64,000 nt of DNA from Roseateles_B flavus (GCF_039872765.1 NZ_JBDPZC010000006.1:310001-374000), one strand, 5' to 3'; numbered from the stretch's first letter, positions 27,143 through 36,050 are shown. Program-made: numbers and translations. Notes: generated by a model not told the origin, from the sequence alone.

Positions 27143-27433
27143 ATGCCCGCCGCCTTCGTGATTGCCGACGTGACCGTGACCGATGCCGAACAGATGGCCA
27201 AGTACCGGGAATGGAGCAGCAAGGCCATGGAGGAGCATGGGGCCGAGATCCTCGCGCGAGGTGGCGCCGTAGAGGTGCTGGAAGGCGACTGGCAGCCCAC
27301 CCGCCTGGTGCTGCTGAAGTTCGCCGACCACGCCACCGCCCGCGCCTTCTACGATTCCGAGACCTACCGGCATGCCCGGACCCTGCGCGAGAACGCGGGC
27401 GTCATGCGCATGCTGATCGTGGACGGGGTCTGA
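27143..27433 (+). CDS. DUF1330 family protein
   Basis: A 96-residue protein of the dimeric ferredoxin-like DUF1330 family (AFVIADVTVTDAEQMAKYREW, GGAVEVLEGDWQPTRLVLLKFADHATARAFYDSETYRHARTLRE). I take the ATG at 27143, spaced 5 bases from AAGGA; the ATG at 27137 lies on the ribosome site itself. Function of the family is not settled. Often found between kdsA and eno in related bacteria. Confidence 0.85.
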   Translation: MPAAFVIADVTVTDAEQMAKYREWSSKAMEEHGAEILARGGAVEVLEGDWQPTRLVLLKFADHATARAFYDSETYRHARTLRENAGVMRMLIVDGV

Positions 27434-27505
27434 GCCCCCCTGCCGGCCCGATGACCACGATTGTTCAGCGCGCGTAACCTTTTGCTGGCACCATGCGCGC
27501 CGAAC

Positions 27506-27518
27506 GTAACTAAGTTAC
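27506..27518. promoter_or_regulatory. 13-bp palindrome upstream of eno
   Basis: GTAACTAAGTTAC, a perfect inverted repeat with one central base, 25 bp before the eno ATG. The position suits an operator or the region around the transcription start. No regulator can be named. Confidence 0.35.
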
Positions 27519-27543
27519 CAACTTCCTACCGGAGACCTTCTCA

Positions 27544-28830
27544 ATGAGCGCCATTGTTGACATCGTCGGACGCGAAATCCTTGACAGCCGCGGCAACCCC
27601 ACCGTGGAGTGCGACGTCCTGCTGGAATCGGGCGTGATGGGCCGCGCGGCTGTGCCGAGCGGCGCCTCCACCGGCTCGCGCGAAGCCATCGAACTGCGTG
27701 ACGGCGACAAGAGCCGCTACCTGGGCAAGGGCGTGCTGAAGGCCGTCGAGCACATCAACACCGAGATCAGCGAAGCCGTGCTGGGCCTGGACGCCTCCGA
27801 GCAGGCCTTCCTGGACAAGACCCTGATCGACCTCGACGGCACCGAGAACAAGAGCCGCCTGGGCGCCAACGCCATGCTGGCCGTCTCGATGGCCGTGGCC
27901 CGCGCCGCCGCTGAAGAGAGCGGCCTGCCCCTGTACCGCTACTTCGGCGGCATGGGCGGCAACCAGCTGCCGGTCCCGATGATGAACGTCATCAACGGCG
28001 GCGCCCACGCGAACAACTCGCTGGACCTGCAAGAGCTGATGATCATCCCCGTGGGCGCCCCGAGCTTCCGCGAGGCCCTGCGCTGGGGCGCCGAAGTGTT
28101 CCACGCCCTCAAGAAGATCCTGCACGACAAGGGCATCAGCACCGCCGTGGGTGACGAGGGCGGCTTCGCGCCCAGCGTCGAGAGCCACGAGGCTGCGATC
28201 CAGCTGATCCTGGAAGCCATCGACAAGGCCGGCTACACCGCCGGCGAGCAGATCGCCCTGGGCCTGGACTGCGCCGCGAGCGAGTTCTACAAGGACGGCA
28301 AGTACGTGCTGGAAGGCGAAGGCGGCATCCAGCTGACGGCCGAGCAGTGGACCGACATGCTGGCCACCTGGGTCGACAAGTACCCCATCATCTCCATCGA
28401 GGACGGCATGGCCGAAGGCGACTGGGACGGCTGGAAGCACATCACCGAGCGCCTGGGCGCCAAGGTGCAGCTGGTGGGTGACGACCTCTTCGTGACCAAC
28501 ACCAAGATCCTGAAGGAAGGCATCGACAAGGGCATCGCCAACTCGATCCTCATCAAGATCAACCAGATCGGCACCCTGACCGAGACCTTCGCCGCCATCG
28601 AGATGGCCAAGCGCGCCGGCTACACCGCCGTGATCTCGCACCGCTCGGGCGAGACCGAGGACTCCACCATCTCCGACATCGCCGTGGGCCTCAACGCCGG
28701 TCAGATCAAGACGGGTTCGCTGTCGCGCTCGGACCGCATGGCCAAGTACAACCAGCTGCTGCGCATCGAGGAAGACCTGGGCGACATCGCCGTCTACCCG
28801 GGCCGCGCCGCCTTCTACAACCTGCGCTGA
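27544..28830 (+). CDS. eno: enolase
   Basis: A 428-residue glycolytic enzyme converting 2-phosphoglycerate to phosphoenolpyruvate. It starts MSAIVDIVGREILDSRGNPTVE. Landmarks are SGASTGSREAIELRDGD, MMNVINGGAHANNSLDLQE, the Mg-binding SIEDGMAEGDWDGW and VGDDLFVTN, and the catalytic-Lys region LIKINQIGTLTET with VISHRSGETED. GGAG ribosome site. Strongly biased, highly expressed codon use. Confidence 0.98.
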   Translation: MSAIVDIVGREILDSRGNPTVECDVLLESGVMGRAAVPSGASTGSREAIELRDGDKSRYLGKGVLKAVEHINTEISEAVLGLDASEQAFLDKTLIDLDGTENKSRLGANAMLAVSMAVARAAAEESGLPLYRYFGGMGGNQLPVPMMNVINGGAHANNSLDLQELMIIPVGAPSFREALRWGAEVFHALKKILHDKGISTAVGDEGGFAPSVESHEAAIQLILEAIDKAGYTAGEQIALGLDCAASEFYKDGKYVLEGEGGIQLTAEQWTDMLATWVDKYPIISIEDGMAEGDWDGWKHITERLGAKVQLVGDDLFVTNTKILKEGIDKGIANSILIKINQIGTLTETFAAIEMAKRAGYTAVISHRSGETEDSTISDIAVGLNAGQIKTGSLSRSDRMAKYNQLLRIEEDLGDIAVYPGRAAFYNLR

Positions 28831-28870
28831 TTGCCCAGCATCGTGCGGACGTCGGGCTTCGTGCCCGAGG

Positions 28871-28890
28871 CCACCTGATGCCACCTGATG
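28871..28890 (+). repeat. tandem 10-bp repeat after eno
   Basis: CCACCTGATG occurs twice in direct tandem just before the eno terminator. No function is apparent. Confidence 0.6.
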
Positions 28891-28898
28891 CCACATAT

Positions 28899-28930
28899 GG
28901 CCCCGCACCCCCTGGTGCCGGGGCCTTTTT
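28899..28930 (+). terminator. intrinsic terminator after eno
   Basis: A strong stem GGCCCCG(C)ACC ... GGTGCCGGGGCC with one bulged base, 4-base loop and a TTTTT tail. The ftsB gene starts about 50 bp downstream, so it is probably separately promoted; TACACT at 28969-28974 is a candidate -10 very close to the ftsB GTG. Confidence 0.8.
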
Positions 28931-28982
28931 CATGGACATCCCGCAAGGCCGGGGCCCGCGGACTGCCTTACACTCGCCCCTC

Positions 28983-29252
28983 GTGAAAGTCCTTGCGCTC
29001 ATCCTCGCCGCCTTCCTCATCGCCATCCAGGGCCAGCTCTGGTTCGGCAAAGGTGGCCTGGCCCGTGGCGTGCAGCTGCGCGCCGAGCTGCGCCAGCAGC
29101 AGCAGGCCAATGAGCAGGCCCAGGCGCGCAATGCGCTGATCCAGGCCGAGCTGCGCGATCTGCGGGAAGGCCTGGAGATGGTCGAGGAAAAGGCCCGGCT
29201 CGAGCTGAGCATGGTCCGCCCCGACGAGATCTACGTCCAGGTCCACCGCTGA
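28983..29252 (+). CDS. ftsB: cell division protein FtsB
   Basis: An 89-residue bitopic inner-membrane protein of the FtsQLB divisome complex. I use the GTG at 28983, giving MKVLALILAAFLIAIQGQLWFGKGG, a transmembrane helix at the very N-terminus, then a coiled coil (about residues 30-70) and the conserved end EEKARLELSMVRPDEIYVQV. The ATG at 28932 would add 17 residues with no conservation. Position after eno is typical for proteobacteria. Confidence 0.93.
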   Translation: MKVLALILAAFLIAIQGQLWFGKGGLARGVQLRAELRQQQQANEQAQARNALIQAELRDLREGLEMVEEKARLELSMVRPDEIYVQVHR

Positions 29253-29265
29253 TCCCCGACTGCCC

Positions 29266-29904
29266 ATGGATGCCCTGCTCGCCTGGCTGAGCCCCCTGCT
29301 GCTGCCTGCCTTCGAGGCCTTCGGCAGCCCCATCACCTGGCTGGAGCTGGTGGCCTTCGTGCTGGCCGTGTGGATGGTGATCTGCAATATGCGGGTGCAG
29401 GTGCTGGGCTGGCCTCTGGCCCTCGTCAGCTCCCTGCTGTACTTCCTGCTGTTCTGGTCCGGCAAGCTCTACGGCGAGGCCTCGCTGCAGCTGGTCTTCG
29501 CCGTGCTGGCCCTGTGGGGCTGGCTGCAATGGCTGCGCGGAAGGACGAAAGACGGTGAAGCCCTCTTCGTGCGCCGACTGGAGCAGCGCCACCTGCTGCA
29601 GGCCCTGGGGCTGACCCTGCTGGCCTGGCCCCTGCTGGGGCTCTACCTGGCCCGGTACACCGATTCCCCTCTGCCCTACTGGGACGCCTTCCCCACCGTG
29701 GCCAGCCTGCTGGGCCAGTACCTGCTGGGCCGCAAATACCAGGAGAACTGGGGCGTGTGGGTGGTGGTCAATGTGGTGTCGGTGGCGCTGTTCGCCTTCA
29801 AGGGCTACTGGCTGACGGTGCTGCTCTATGCGGGCTTCATCCCGATGTCCGTCGCGGGCTGGCGGGCCTGGTCCCGCGAGCTGCGCACCCAGCCGGCGGG
29901 CTGA
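29266..29904 (+). CDS. pnuC: PnuC-type nicotinamide riboside transporter
   Basis: A 212-residue inner-membrane protein with about seven hydrophobic helices. PnuC features: N-terminal LELVAFVLAVWMVICN, the LYGEASLQLVFAVLALWGWLQWLRG segment (Q...W-G-W...W, riboside-binding region) and the C-terminal YQENWGVWVVVNVVSVALFAFKGYWLTVLLY. It facilitates uptake of nicotinamide riboside. It is followed 9 bp later by a kinase able to trap the substrate. Confidence 0.93.
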   Translation: MDALLAWLSPLLLPAFEAFGSPITWLELVAFVLAVWMVICNMRVQVLGWPLALVSSLLYFLLFWSGKLYGEASLQLVFAVLALWGWLQWLRGRTKDGEALFVRRLEQRHLLQALGLTLLAWPLLGLYLARYTDSPLPYWDAFPTVASLLGQYLLGRKYQENWGVWVVVNVVSVALFAFKGYWLTVLLYAGFIPMSVAGWRAWSRELRTQPAG

Positions 29905-29913
29905 GACGCTGCG

Positions 29914-30627
29914 ATGTCTGCCTTGAGGATCGCTCTGCTGGGCGCCGAGAGCACGGGCAAGAGCGCGCTCGCCCGCGCCCTGCATGAGACGCTGCCGTCG
30001 CTCACCGGCCTGCGCGTGGCCCGCGTGGACGAGTACCTGCGCGAATGGTGTGAGCGCGAAGGCCGTACGCCGCGCGCCGACGAGCAGCGGGCCATCATCG
30101 AGGAGCAGGAGCGCCGCGCCGACGCGCTGGCCGCCAGCCATGAACTGCTGATCGCCGACACCACCGCGCTGATGCCGGCCATCTACAGCGAATACCTCTT
30201 TGCCGACAGCAGCCTGGCGGCCTGGGCCCACCAGGCGCACCGGCGCTACCACCTCAGCCTGCTGATGGGCACGGACCTGCCCTGGGTGGCCGACGGCATG
30301 CGCGATGGCCCGCATGCCCAGGCGCCGGTGGACCGCCTGCTGCGGCGCTGGCTGCGCGAGGCGGGCCACGCCTTCGTGGTGGTCCAGGGGCAGGGCGACA
30401 GCCGCCTGCAGCAGGCCCTGGACGCCATCACCCCCCTGCTGGCCGGCATCCAGCACGCGCAGGGGCCGGCGCGCGCCTCGGACGGTCTCTTCAGCCGACT
30501 GATGGATCGCCAGTCACGGCTCCCGGGCAGCACGCGCTGGACCTGCGAGCTCTGCGACGACCCGGGCTGCGAGCATGCCCTGAAGACCGCGCCACCGGCC
30601 CCAGGTGGCAACCGGCCAGCGTCTTGA
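29914..30627 (+). CDS. NadR-like ATPase/ribosylnicotinamide kinase
   Basis: A 237-residue protein. P-loop GAESTGKS (about residues 10-17) followed by the AAA_28/NadR kinase pattern VARVDEYLREWCEREGRTPRADEQRAIIEEQERR and LIADTTALMPAIYSEYLF (Walker B region). It corresponds to the C-terminal kinase domain of NadR without the helix-turn-helix or adenylyltransferase parts. Expected reaction: nicotinamide riboside plus ATP to NMN. A C-terminal ~40-residue extension has CELCDDPGCEH, a possible small metal site. Adjacent to pnuC, so uptake and phosphorylation are coupled. Confidence 0.85.
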   Translation: MSALRIALLGAESTGKSALARALHETLPSLTGLRVARVDEYLREWCEREGRTPRADEQRAIIEEQERRADALAASHELLIADTTALMPAIYSEYLFADSSLAAWAHQAHRRYHLSLLMGTDLPWVADGMRDGPHAQAPVDRLLRRWLREAGHAFVVVQGQGDSRLQQALDAITPLLAGIQHAQGPARASDGLFSRLMDRQSRLPGSTRWTCELCDDPGCEHALKTAPPAPGGNRPAS

Positions 30628-30738
30628 CGCCTGGGCGCTCGCCCTGCACACTGGCCGCCGCATGCGGCAAACGTTTGGCATTCCGAGAGGTGCCTGGCGC
30701 AGGCCCGCTCCCCCTGTCCTGAGCATTCACGAAGTTCC

Positions 30739-32484
30739 ATGACTGTCCCAGCTGCCCTGCACGGTTCCCGTTCCGCCCCTCAGCGCCCGTCCTGGCGCCC
30801 CGCCCTGGCCGCCGCGCTGGCAGGCCTGGGGCTGGCAGCCTGCAGTACCGCGCCCCTGCCGCCGACACCCACTCCCCCTCCTGCGGCCACTGCGCCCACG
30901 GACCTCGTGCCGCTGCGCATCCTGGCCATCAACGATTTCCACGGCAACCTGAAGCCGCCCGCCGGCGGCATCCGCATCAAGGATCCGCAGCGCCCGCAAG
31001 CGTTTGTCGACGTCGAAGCCGGGGGTGCAGAGTACCTCTCGACCGCCGTGGCTCAGGCCCGCGCCGGCCACGCCAACAACGTCTTCGTGGCGGCGGGTGA
31101 CCTGGTCGGTGGCTCGCCGCTGCTGTCGGCGCTGTTCAACGACGAGCCGGCGATCGAGTCCCTGTCCGCCATGGGCCTGGCCCTGAGCAGCGTGGGCAAC
31201 CACGAGTTCGATGCCGGGCTCGAGGAGCTCCAGCGCCGCCAGCACGGCGGCTGCCACCCCGAGAAGGGCTGCCAGGGGCCCGCGCCGTTCAAGGGCGCGG
31301 CCTTCCAGTATCTGGCGGCCAGCACCATCGCGACGGCCACCGGCCAGCCCATCTTCCCGGCCTATGCCATCCGCCATTTCGACGGCATCCCCGTGGCCTT
31401 CATCGGGCTGGCGCTCAAGGGCACGCCGGGCATCGTGGTGCCCAGCAGCGTCAAGGGACTGCGCTTCGACGACGAAGCCCAGACCGTCAACCGCCTGGTG
31501 CCCCAGCTGCGCGCCCAGGGCGTGAAGGCCATCGTGGTGCTGATCCACGAAGGCGGCTTCCCCGCGGGCGACTACAACGAATGCCCGGGCATCTCCGGCC
31601 CCATCGTGGACATCGTCAAGCAGCTGGACCCGGCCGTGGACCTGGTGGTCAGCGGTCATACGCACCGGGCCTACAACTGCCGCATCGGTGGCCGCCTGGT
31701 GACCAGCGGTGACAAGTACGGCACCATCGTCACCGCCATCGACGTGCAGCTGGACCGCAGGACCCGCGATATCGTCAGCACCGCGGCCGAGAACCGCATC
31801 GTGCGACATGACCAGTACGGCCGCGATGCCTCGCAGACCGCACTGATCGCGGCCTATGAGTCCAAGGCCACCGCCATCATCGACCGCCCCGTGGGGCGCA
31901 TCGGCGCCAGCTTCACCCGCGAGGAAGACGCCGCCGGGGCCACCACCATGGGCCAGCTGGTGGCAGACGCCCACTGGGCAGCCACCCGCGCGCCCGAGGA
32001 CGGGGGCGCCGACTTCGCCATCACCAATATCGGTGGCGTGCGCTCCAGTCTGCTGTTCAGCGGCGATGGCTCGGTGAGCTTCGGGCAGGTCTACACCACG
32101 CAGCCCTTCAACAACAACCTCGTCGTGATCCAGCTGACCGGCGCACAGCTGAAGGCGGCCCTGGAGCAGCAATGGATAGGTCAGCCCAAGTTCCGCCCGC
32201 TGCAACTCTCGGAAGGCCTGAGCTACGCCTACGACGCCACCCGGCCCATCGGCGAACGTGTGCTGCCGGGCAGCCTGCAGCTGCGCGGCCGGCCCCTGCG
32301 CATGGAGGCCAGCTACAAGGTCGGGATGAACATGTTCCTGGCCACCGGCGGTGATGGCTTCCCGGCCTTTGCAGAAGGCAAGATCCTGCAGCGCAGCGTC
32401 GTGGACCACGAGGCGCTGGTGAGCTATCTGCAGGCCCATCCGGGCATCAAGCCCGCAGCGCGGGATCGTGTGCAGGCGCGCTGA
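30739..32484 (+). CDS. surface lipoprotein 5'-nucleotidase (UshA/NadN family)
   Basis: A 581-residue metallophosphatase. Lipobox LGLAACS places the lipidated Cys at 35, followed by a Pro/Thr linker. Calcineurin-like domain motifs: INDFHGN (64-70), GDLVGGSPLL, SVGNHEFDAG and VSGHTHRAYNC. The C-terminal 5'-nucleotidase domain has TNIGGVRSSL and the substrate-binding TGAQL...MFLATGGDGFPAF region. It should cleave nucleotides, including NMN or NAD, outside the inner membrane. Following pnuC and the NadR-like kinase, it resembles the NadN-PnuC-NadR salvage route of Haemophilus. UDP-sugar or other nucleotide scavenging is the alternative. Confidence 0.88.
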   Translation: MTVPAALHGSRSAPQRPSWRPALAAALAGLGLAACSTAPLPPTPTPPPAATAPTDLVPLRILAINDFHGNLKPPAGGIRIKDPQRPQAFVDVEAGGAEYLSTAVAQARAGHANNVFVAAGDLVGGSPLLSALFNDEPAIESLSAMGLALSSVGNHEFDAGLEELQRRQHGGCHPEKGCQGPAPFKGAAFQYLAASTIATATGQPIFPAYAIRHFDGIPVAFIGLALKGTPGIVVPSSVKGLRFDDEAQTVNRLVPQLRAQGVKAIVVLIHEGGFPAGDYNECPGISGPIVDIVKQLDPAVDLVVSGHTHRAYNCRIGGRLVTSGDKYGTIVTAIDVQLDRRTRDIVSTAAENRIVRHDQYGRDASQTALIAAYESKATAIIDRPVGRIGASFTREEDAAGATTMGQLVADAHWAATRAPEDGGADFAITNIGGVRSSLLFSGDGSVSFGQVYTTQPFNNNLVVIQLTGAQLKAALEQQWIGQPKFRPLQLSEGLSYAYDATRPIGERVLPGSLQLRGRPLRMEASYKVGMNMFLATGGDGFPAFAEGKILQRSVVDHEALVSYLQAHPGIKPAARDRVQAR

Positions 32485-32503
32485 ACTGGCGTGCGCAAAT
32501 GGC

Positions 32504-32529
32504 AAAGGCCCGTCATCGACGGGCCTTTT
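32504..32529. terminator. bidirectional terminator between 5'-nucleotidase and hslO
   Basis: Perfect 10-bp stem AAAGGCCCGT / ACGGGCCTTT with loop CATCG, flanked by A-rich and T-rich arms. It serves the two convergent genes on either side. Confidence 0.8.
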
Positions 32530-32548
32530 CACATGAGCGTCAGGGCGC

Positions 32549-33502
32549 TTACTGCAGCGTCTGGCTCCCGCCGGCGCTGGGCGCCGCGAACAGGCCGCCC
32601 ACGTCCACGGCATCGAAGCGGTACTGGGCGCCGCAGAATTCGCAGTCGACCTCCACCTCACCACGCTCCGCGACCACCCCCTCGACCTCCTCGCGGCCCA
32701 GGCCGGCCAGCATCTGGCCCACGCGCTCGCGCGAGCAGGTGCAGGCGAAGCGCGGGCGCAAGGGTTCGAAGCGGCGCATGTCCTCTTCCCAGAACAGGCG
32801 GCGCAGGATGGTCTCGGCATCCAGGCTCAGCAGCTCCTCGCTGGTCAGCGTGGCGGCCAGCATGGCGATGCGGTTGAAGTCCTCGTGCTCGCCGATGCTC
32901 TCGCCACGCCCGGGCTGGCCCTCCAGATTGGCCTCGCCCTCCACGGGCATGCGCTGGATCAGCAGGCCGGCGGCCATCTCGTCATTTGCGGCGAGGATGA
33001 GGCGGGTGTCCAGCTGCTCGGACTGCAGCATGTAGTGCTCCAGGGCCTCGGAGATCTTGTGCAGCGGCTCGCGCTGGTCGCCATGCAGGGGCACCACGCC
33101 CTGGTAGGGCTGCATGCCGGGCATCTTGTCCTTGGGGTCCAGGGTGATGGCACAGCGGCCCTGGCCCAGCACATTGACCATCATCTCCAGCGGCGCGTCA
33201 TCTGCCACCTCGCCGATCACCTTGGCCGTGGAGCGGTAGCTCAGGTCATGCTGCACCTCCACCACAGCCAGCTTGACCGGGCCGTCGCCCATCACCTGCA
33301 GCACCAAGGCGCCGTTGAACTTGATGTTGGACTGCATCAGCACGCCTGCCGCCGACATCTGGCCCAGCAGGCTGCGCACCGCCGGCGGGAAGGCCTTGTC
33401 GCCCGGGCGGCGGGCCAGCAGCTCCTTCCAGCTGTGGGTCAGTCGCACCAGCATGCCGCGCACGGGCAGGCCTTCGAACAGGAATTTGTGCAGTTCACTC
33501 AT
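32549..33502 (-). CDS. hslO: Hsp33 redox-regulated chaperone
   Basis: A 317-residue holdase activated by oxidation. Start MSELHKFLFEGLPVRGMLVRL. The zinc redox switch is complete: C254-x-C256 (CTCSRERV) and C287-x2-C290 (CEFC). The N-terminal substrate-binding domain is typical (QSNIKFNGALVLQVMGDGPVKLAVVE). It lies downstream of the gamma-carbonic anhydrase gene on the same strand with a 168-bp gap. Confidence 0.96.
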   Translation of the reverse strand: MSELHKFLFEGLPVRGMLVRLTHSWKELLARRPGDKAFPPAVRSLLGQMSAAGVLMQSNIKFNGALVLQVMGDGPVKLAVVEVQHDLSYRSTAKVIGEVADDAPLEMMVNVLGQGRCAITLDPKDKMPGMQPYQGVVPLHGDQREPLHKISEALEHYMLQSEQLDTRLILAANDEMAAGLLIQRMPVEGEANLEGQPGRGESIGEHEDFNRIAMLAATLTSEELLSLDAETILRRLFWEEDMRRFEPLRPRFACTCSRERVGQMLAGLGREEVEGVVAERGEVEVDCEFCGAQYRFDAVDVGGLFAAPSAGGSQTLQ

Positions 33503-33670
33503 GGTCTTGCGCCCCTCCAGCCCCTTCATGGAGGGCCGGGGGCGTCCTTGCAGGTTGCAGAAAAACAAAATCCCGACGCCTGGGCGACGGGACGGCCGCG
33601 GCGCTTGCACCCCGCGGCAACGATGCATATGGGGCCCTTCACGCTCAAAGCAAGCGCCCCGGCAGAACGC

Positions 33671-34195
33671 TCAGCGCAGGCGCTTCAGCTCCTTGGCATA
33701 CCGCTGGCCGTTGCCCACGTAATGCCGCGCACTGGCGGCCAGCCCGGCGATCTGCTCCGGGCGGAGCTCCTTCACCACCGTGGCAGGGCGGCCCATGATC
33801 AGGCTGCCGTCCGGGAATTCCTTGCCTTCGGTCACCAGGGAGCCGGCGCCCACGAGGCAGTTCTTCCCGATGCGCGCGCCGTTGAGCACCACCGCGCCGA
33901 TGCCGATCAGCGAGTTGTCCCCCACCGTGCAGCCATGCAGCATGACCTGGTGGCCGACGGTGACGTTCTCGCCCAGCACAAGAGGAAAGCCGGTGTCGGC
34001 ATGCAGGACCGAGCCGTCCTGGATGTTGCTGCCACGGCCGATGCTGAGGGTGTCGCTGTCTCCGCGCAGCACGGCCTGGAACCAGATGCTCACGTCCTCG
34101 GCCAGGCTGACCCGCCCGATGACCTCAGCGCTGTCGGCCACCCAGGCCGTGTCGGCCACCTCGGGCACATGCTCGCCCAGCTGATAGATCGCCAT
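33671..34195 (-). CDS. gamma-carbonic anhydrase family protein
   Basis: A 174-residue left-handed beta-helix protein. Hexapeptide repeats run from residue ~15 to 130, and the three zinc-ligand histidines are at 65, 82 and 87 (LHADTGF, VGHQVMLHG). This is the YrdA/PaaY-like group; carbonic anhydrase activity is plausible but often undetected in this group. Its promoter region is shared with the divergent DUF455 gene. Confidence 0.92.
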   Translation of the reverse strand: MAIYQLGEHVPEVADTAWVADSAEVIGRVSLAEDVSIWFQAVLRGDSDTLSIGRGSNIQDGSVLHADTGFPLVLGENVTVGHQVMLHGCTVGDNSLIGIGAVVLNGARIGKNCLVGAGSLVTEGKEFPDGSLIMGRPATVVKELRPEQIAGLAASARHYVGNGQRYAKELKRLR

Positions 34196-34279
34196 CGAGG
34201 CACTCCTTGTCCAGCCACCCTCCGCGGGCGCCGTCCGTTCTCTTGTGGGACGTCAGACCGAAGGGCCTGACGGCAAAGC

Positions 34280-34285
34280 GATAAT
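34280..34285 (+). promoter_or_regulatory. candidate -10 for the DUF455 gene
   Basis: GATAAT ends 7 bp before the first ATG of the DUF455 gene, so a transcript from it would be leaderless for the ATG at 34293 or have a ~12-base leader for the ATG at 34305. Confidence 0.35.
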
Positions 34286-34292
34286 TTTAAGG

Positions 34293-35081
34293 ATGGAAAC
34301 ACGCATGAGGGCGCTCGCCGTGCTGGTCGAGCCCGATCCGGCCCGCAAGGCTGCCGCGGCCACGCAACTGCGGGCCGATTTTCTGGCCGGCGCGCCGCTG
34401 GACACCGTGGCCCGCCTGACGCCCACCCCGCCCCTGCCCGGCCGCCCGGCCCGCCCCGCGCTCAAGCAAGCGCTGCAGGTGCCCAGCCGCTCGCCCTTCA
34501 CGGTTGAGGGCCGGGCTGCGCTGATCCATGCGATCTGCCATATCGAGTTCAATGCCATCAACCTGGGGCTGGACGCCGTCTGGCGCTTCCCCGGCATGCC
34601 GCGCGACTTCTACGCCGACTGGCTGCAGGTGGCCGCCGAGGAAGCCCTGCACTTCAGCCTGCTGCACGAGCACCTGCAGACCCTGGGCCACCGCTATGGC
34701 GACTTCGACGCCCACGACGGCCTCTGGACCATGGCCGAGCGCACCCGCGACGACGTGCTGGCCCGCATGGCCCTGGTGCCCCGCACCCTGGAAGCCCGCG
34801 GCCTGGACGCCACGCCGCCCCTGCAGGCCAAGTTCCGCAAGGCGGGGGACGAGCGTGCCGTGGCCATCCTGGACATCATCCTGCGCGACGAGATCGGCCA
34901 CGTGGAGATCGGCAACCGCTGGTACCGCCACCTTTGCCTGGAGCGCGGCATGGACCCCGTCGCCAGCTACCCGGCCCTGGTCGATCGCTACCAGGCCCCC
35001 CGGCTGCGCCCGCCCTTCAACTTCGAGGCCCGCAGCGCCGCCGGCTTCAGCGAAGCCGAGCTGGACTACCTGCGAAGCTGA
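34293..35081 (+). CDS. DUF455 ferritin-like protein
   Basis: A 262-residue helical protein. Conserved acidic/His pairs CHIEFNAINLGLDAVWRF, AAEEALHFSLLHEHL and RDEIGHVEIGNRWYRHLC form the expected di-iron ligand pattern (E...E-x-x-H...E-x-x-H) of ferritin-like folds. DUF455 members are distant relatives of tRNA-hydroxylase MiaE in fold; the reaction is unknown. The ATG at 34305 (MRALAVLVE) is an alternative with a better-spaced ribosome site. Confidence 0.85.
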   Translation: METRMRALAVLVEPDPARKAAAATQLRADFLAGAPLDTVARLTPTPPLPGRPARPALKQALQVPSRSPFTVEGRAALIHAICHIEFNAINLGLDAVWRFPGMPRDFYADWLQVAAEEALHFSLLHEHLQTLGHRYGDFDAHDGLWTMAERTRDDVLARMALVPRTLEARGLDATPPLQAKFRKAGDERAVAILDIILRDEIGHVEIGNRWYRHLCLERGMDPVASYPALVDRYQAPRLRPPFNFEARSAAGFSEAELDYLRS

Positions 35082-35108
35082 GCCCGGAAGTCCACCGGTA
35101 CCGCTCGC

Positions 35109-35114
35109 TATGAT
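35109..35114 (+). promoter_or_regulatory. candidate -10 for the EamA transporter gene
   Basis: TATGAT 37 bp before the GTG start of the transporter and 27 bp after the DUF455 stop. No convincing -35. Confidence 0.35.
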
Positions 35115-35150
35115 GCGCGGTTCCCCTGGCCGCCTCAGAGGCTCCCGCCC

Positions 35151-36050
35151 GTGACCCGCATCCAAGCCAATCTGCTGCTGACCGTCATCGCCCTGATCTG
35201 GGGCTCGGCCTTCGTGGCGCAGAGCCAGGGCATGGCCCATATCGGGCCCATGATGTTCACCGGCGTGCGCTTCCTGGTGGGTTCGCTGGTCGTGCTGCCC
35301 CTGGCCTGGCGTGAGCAGCGCCAGCTGGCCGCCCAGGGCGCCGCACTGCAGCCGCGGGACTGGCACAAGATCGCCGCGCTGGCCTCGCTGCTGCTGATGG
35401 GGGCGGCCATGCAGCAGATCGGCATCGTCAGCACCACGGTCACCAATGCCGGCTTCCTGACGGCGCTGTACGTGCCCCTGGTGCCGGTGCTGGGCTGGCT
35501 GCTGCTGCGTCACGTGCCGCATTGGTCCGTATGGCCCGGTGGCCTGGCCTGCCTGGTGGGCGCCTTCCTGCTGTCGGGTGCCCATGAGCTGAAGATCGGC
35601 CTGGGTGACGCCTGGGTGATCGCGTCCTCCCTGCCCTGGGCCGTGCACGTGCTGATGGTGGGCCGGGTGGCCGACCGCATGAACGCGCCCTTCTCGGTGG
35701 CCTGCGGCCAGTTCTTCCTGGTGGGCCTGGCCGCGCTGGCCTATGCCCTGGCCTTCGAACCCTGGAGCTGGACTGGCCTGCGCGAGGCCACCGGCGCCAT
35801 TCTCTACACCGGCGTGATGTCGGTGGGCGTGGCCTTCACCGCCCAGGTGGTGGCGCAGCGCTATTCGCATGCGGCGGACGCCGCCATCATCCTGTCCTCC
35901 GAGACCGTGTTCTCGGCCGCCTTCGGCTACCTGCTGATGGGCGACCGCCTCAGTGCGGCCGGCTTGGCGGGCTGCGGGCTGATCCTGGTCAGCATGCTGG
36001 GCGTGCAGATGCTGCCCATGCTGGCGACCCTGAGGCGAGATCGCGTCTGA
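35151..36050 (+). CDS. EamA/DMT family transporter
   Basis: A 299-residue inner-membrane protein with ten hydrophobic helices in two EamA repeats. Typical start IQANLLLTVIALIWGSAFVAQSQGM, first-repeat end VPLVPVLGWLLLRHVPHW and second-repeat signature AIILSSETVFSAAFGYLLMGDRLSAAGLAGCGLILVSML. GTG start. Substrate unknown; amino acid or metabolite export is common in the family. Confidence 0.9.
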   Translation: MTRIQANLLLTVIALIWGSAFVAQSQGMAHIGPMMFTGVRFLVGSLVVLPLAWREQRQLAAQGAALQPRDWHKIAALASLLLMGAAMQQIGIVSTTVTNAGFLTALYVPLVPVLGWLLLRHVPHWSVWPGGLACLVGAFLLSGAHELKIGLGDAWVIASSLPWAVHVLMVGRVADRMNAPFSVACGQFFLVGLAALAYALAFEPWSWTGLREATGAILYTGVMSVGVAFTAQVVAQRYSHAADAAIILSSETVFSAAFGYLLMGDRLSAAGLAGCGLILVSMLGVQMLPMLATLRRDRV

